Source: Litchfieldia sinesaloumensis
Lineage (GTDB): Bacteria; Bacillota; Bacilli; Bacillales; Bacillaceae_L
Length of the DNA stretch: 64,000 bases
Reading direction: 5' to 3'
Assembly: GCF_900156865.1 (NCBI RefSeq)
Contig: NZ_LT732529.1
Span: 204,300 to 268,299 of the forward strand
Shown here one piece after another: positions 61,579 through 64,000 of the stretch (the first letter of the stretch is position 1; each line of letters begins with the position of its first letter). Under the pieces are notes generated by a model. It was not told where the DNA came from. It saw only the letters and a program-made list of their open reading frames with translations, and searched no databases. The translations under genes were made by a program, and so were the position numbers.

Positions 61579-62310
61579 ATGAAGGTAACCGTAGTTGGAT
61601 TTTGGGGTGGTTTTCCAGGAACAAATGAGGCCACGACTGGTTATTTAATTGAACACGACGGATTTCGATTACTCGTCGATTGTGGAAGTGGTGTACTAGC
61701 ACAGTTGCAGAATTATATTTCAATAGATGAACTAGATGCGATAATTGTTACCCATTACCATCATGATCATATAGCGGATATTGGTCCAATGCAATACGCC
61801 AGACTCGTAACAAATATGATACATAACCAACAAAAGGAATTGCCTATTTATGGACATACAGCTGATAAAGAGGGCTTTTCAAGGTTGGAACACAAAGGAC
61901 ATACAAAAGCGATTCCTTATAATCCAGAGGAAAAAAGTAGAATTGGTCCCTTTACAATCTCGTTTATGAAAACAAAGCATCCAGTTGTATGTTATGCAAT
62001 GAGGATTACAGCAGGCGGAAAAACAGTTGTATTCTCAGCAGATTCTAGCTACCTAAAAGAGTTTATTCCATTTACACAAGATGCAGACCTGTTTATTTGC
62101 GAGTGCAATTTATATGCGGACCAAGACGGTTCGAAAATGGGACATATGAATAGTACGGAAGTTGGAAAAATTGCAGCTGCAGCCAATGTAAAAGAGCTAT
62201 GGATTACACATCTGCCTCATTACGGAAATCATCAAGACCTTGTTGAACAAGCCTCAGAACAATATGATGGTCAAATTAAATTAGCAAATTCAGGACTAAT
62301 TTGGGAGTGA
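61579..62310 (+). CDS. yhfI: Metallo-beta-lactamase-fold hydrolase YhfI
   Basis: A 243-residue MBL-fold protein with the metal site THYHHDHIADIGP and FSADSSY, CECN and WITHLPHYG further on. It resembles the phosphodiesterase/tRNase-Z-like branch; the substrate is unknown. ATG 61579 follows AAAGGTGATCC; an upstream ATG at 61528 would add a 17-residue basic extension without ribosome site. It is followed by lplJ with 7 bp between. Confidence 0.9.
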   Translation: MKVTVVGFWGGFPGTNEATTGYLIEHDGFRLLVDCGSGVLAQLQNYISIDELDAIIVTHYHHDHIADIGPMQYARLVTNMIHNQQKELPIYGHTADKEGFSRLEHKGHTKAIPYNPEEKSRIGPFTISFMKTKHPVVCYAMRITAGGKTVVFSADSSYLKEFIPFTQDADLFICECNLYADQDGSKMGHMNSTEVGKIAAAANVKELWITHLPHYGNHQDLVEQASEQYDGQIKLANSGLIWE

Positions 62311-62317
62311 AGATAGT

Positions 62318-63310
62318 ATGTTATTTATTGACAATAAAGGAATTAATGACCCACAAATAAACCTAGCGATTGAAGAATATGCATTGAAAAATTTAGATAT
62401 AAATGAAACGTATTTATTATTTTACATTAATGCCCCGTCAATCATAATCGGAAAAAATCAAAACACCGTTGAGGAGATCAACACTCAATATGTAGAAGAG
62501 AATGGCATTAAAGTAGTTCGCCGTTTATCGGGCGGTGGAGCAGTATATCATGATTTGGGAAATTTGAATTTTAGCTTTATCACGAAGGATGACGGAGAAA
62601 GCTTCCATAACTATAAAAAATTTACGGAACCTGTAATTGAAGCACTACATAAACTTGGCGTAAATGCTCAACTAAGTGGACGTAATGATATTGAGGTAGA
62701 GGGAAGAAAAATTTCTGGTAATGCTCAATTCTCCACAAAAGGAAGAATGTTCAGTCACGGTACATTAATGTTTGATTCTGAAATTGATCATGTCGTTTCT
62801 GCACTTAAAGTAAAGAAGGACAAAATTGAATCAAAAGGAATTAAATCTGTACGAAGCAGGGTTGCAAATATAAGCGAATTCCTTGAAGAGAAAATTACAA
62901 TTGAAGAATTTAGACAAATGCTATTACGTTATATCTTCAATACAGATAGTGAAGATATTCCTACTTACGAATTAACCGATAAAGACTGGGAGCAAATCCA
63001 TCAAATATCGAAAGAACGTTATCAGAACTGGGAATGGAATTATGGAAAATCACCTAAATTTAATTATCAGCATACACATCGGTTCCCAGTCGGTTCTATC
63101 GACGTCCGCCTCGAAGTTCAAAGAGGCATAATTGAAAACTGTAAAATTTATGGGGACTTCTTTGGTGTAGGAGATGTCGAAGAAGTTGAAAACAAATTAA
63201 TTGGAACAAAATATGAAAAAGCTGAATTAGAAACAGCATTAGAAAACGTTGATATTCAGCATTATTTCGGTAAAATTTCAAAAGAAGATTTTATTCATTT
63301 AATTTACTAA
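62318..63310 (+). CDS. lplJ: Lipoate-protein ligase LplJ
   Basis: A 330-residue LplA-type ligase with catalytic domain signatures IIGKNQNTVEEIN, RRLSGGGAVYHDLGNLNFSF, GRNDIEVEGRKISGNAQ and RVANISEF. It activates free lipoate with ATP and transfers it to GcvH and the 2-oxoacid dehydrogenase E2 subunits. The C-terminal accessory domain (about 245-330) is complete. It is coupled to yhfI and ends at a clear terminator. Confidence 0.95.
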   Translation: MLFIDNKGINDPQINLAIEEYALKNLDINETYLLFYINAPSIIIGKNQNTVEEINTQYVEENGIKVVRRLSGGGAVYHDLGNLNFSFITKDDGESFHNYKKFTEPVIEALHKLGVNAQLSGRNDIEVEGRKISGNAQFSTKGRMFSHGTLMFDSEIDHVVSALKVKKDKIESKGIKSVRSRVANISEFLEEKITIEEFRQMLLRYIFNTDSEDIPTYELTDKDWEQIHQISKERYQNWEWNYGKSPKFNYQHTHRFPVGSIDVRLEVQRGIIENCKIYGDFFGVGDVEEVENKLIGTKYEKAELETALENVDIQHYFGKISKEDFIHLIY

Positions 63311-63323
63311 GTAAAATAGAGAT

Positions 63324-63360
63324 AGCGGATAAGATTTTTCTGAATTTTATCCGCTTTTTT
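63324..63360 (+). terminator. Terminator after lplJ
   Basis: AGCGGATAA (63324-63332) pairs with TTATCCGCT (63347-63355), followed by six Ts. Confidence 0.9.
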
Positions 63361-63440
63361 CAAAAAATACATAATTCTGTATTGAAAGAAAAACTTTCTT
63401 TCAATATAATATATTTAGAATTTTATTTTTTGTCATTTAA

Positions 63441-63458
63441 TGAATGATTATTCATTCA
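63441..63458. promoter_or_regulatory. FadR-type operator before lcfB
   Basis: TGAATGATTATTCATTCA is a perfect palindromic match to the Bacillus FadR (YsiA) box TGAATGAnTAnTCATTCA. It lies 23 bp before the lcfB ATG. FadR represses fatty acid degradation genes until long-chain acyl-CoA is present. Confidence 0.92.
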
Positions 63459-63480
63459 GTGACTAAGGGGAGGGAGAAAA

Positions 63481-64000
63481 ATGAATTTATCATCACGACT
63501 AGGGGAAACAGCAAAGAATTACTTCGACAAACCAGCATATATTTTCCAAGACAATGTAAGTACATATGCTGAATTAGATGGTGCAGTAACAAAATTTGCA
63601 AGCGGTTTAGAAAAATTGGGGATTAAAAAGGGCGATCATATTGCTCTAGTTTTGGGGAATACACCCCATTTTGTAATTGGTTTTTACGGCGCTCTTCGTG
63701 TAGGAGCTACTGTTATTCCGATTAATCCAATTTATACACCTGATGAAATCGGTTATATTGTGAATAACGGAGATGTAAGGGCTGTCATTACGTTAGACTT
63801 GCTTGTCCCACTGTTTGAAAAGATGAATGAACACCTTCCAAAAGTTGAACATCTCATTGTTTGTGAAACACCTCAAGGGGCAAGTAGTGAAGTGGATGTC
63901 TCAAAGCTCTCAATCTACCCTAAAATGAAATCGTTTACAGGAGTAGTAGGGTCAGGCGAACTCTCATATGTTGGGCCAACACTTGATGATGAGGATGTGG
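63481..64000 (+). CDS. lcfB: Long-chain acyl-CoA synthetase LcfB (5' part)
   Basis: The first 173 residues of an AMP-forming acyl-CoA synthetase, cut by the window end. KKGDHIALVLGNTPHFVIGF, GALRVGATVIPINPIYTPDE and YIVNNGDVRAVI align with B. subtilis LcfB (YhfL); the ATP-binding STGTTG-type loop is beyond the edge. It activates fatty acids for beta-oxidation. The ATG 63481 follows AAGGGGAGGGAG. The FadR box just upstream and the yhfI-lplJ neighbours support the assignment. Confidence 0.93.
   Translation, partial: MNLSSRLGETAKNYFDKPAYIFQDNVSTYAELDGAVTKFASGLEKLGIKKGDHIALVLGNTPHFVIGFYGALRVGATVIPINPIYTPDEIGYIVNNGDVRAVITLDLLVPLFEKMNEHLPKVEHLIVCETPQGASSEVDVSKLSIYPKMKSFTGVVGSGELSYVGPTLDDEDV

Overview
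The window is a low-G+C Firmicute chromosome segment, most likely from an endospore-forming Bacillaceae (Bacillus sensu lato). Long stretches follow the Bacillus subtilis yhaO-to-yhaA and pbpF-hemEHY-yhfI-lplJ-lcfB gene order. Protein families typical of spore formers occur (a YjcZ-like miniprotein, YhaL, ScoC), and genes have strong AGGAGG-type ribosome sites and AT-rich intergenic DNA. No rRNA, tRNA or CRISPR array was seen.

Region 1 (1-16.6 kb) is core genome. It holds the YhaO/YhaN nuclease pair and the YhaM exoribonuclease; an unrecognised exported protein; YhaH, the ScoC regulator and YhaI; small membrane proteins; the PrsA foldase and YhaL; the TrpP tryptophan transporter with a leader that looks like a TRAP site; SerC and Hit; the EcsABC transporter; and the M20 hydrolase YhaA. 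Between hit and ecsA lie about 450 bp of unexplained tandem repeat structure. Region 2 (16.6-23.8 kb) is more variable: a DUF2157/GDYXXLXY membrane protein, a TerC-family protein, a YckD-like secreted protein, an insertion sequence with visible 15-bp ends and a 4-bp target duplication, and a Cache-GGDEF diguanylate cyclase.

Region 3 (23.9-47.7 kb) is a pectin/rhamnogalacturonan utilisation locus. Two near-identical solute-binding lipoproteins and an LplB/LplC-type permease pair would import oligosaccharides. Cytoplasmic enzymes then act on them: GH28, an alpha/beta esterase, two GH43 enzymes, a CE8 pectin methylesterase, a GH105 unsaturated-uronyl hydrolase, an RhgT-type acetylesterase, a Gfo/Idh/MocA dehydrogenase, a TIM-barrel isomerase-like protein and the tagaturonate epimerase UxaE. 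A membrane-anchored AraC regulator (YesS type), a YesL protein and an MFS transporter complete it. One 377-residue alpha/alpha-toroid-like protein has no function I can assign. No secreted polysaccharide lyase is present, so extracellular depolymerisation must be encoded elsewhere.

Region 4 (47.7-64 kb) returns to core functions: an orphan ModA, a small XRE protein, PdxK, TrhO, a CoA pyrophosphatase, two class A penicillin-binding proteins flanking the heme monooxygenase HmoB, the coproporphyrin-dependent heme genes hemE/hemH/hemY (hemH and hemY separated by a degenerate repeat), YhfH, YhfI, LplJ and the start of lcfB behind a perfect FadR-type palindrome.

Family names rest on reading the sequence and recalled protein families; no database search was run.
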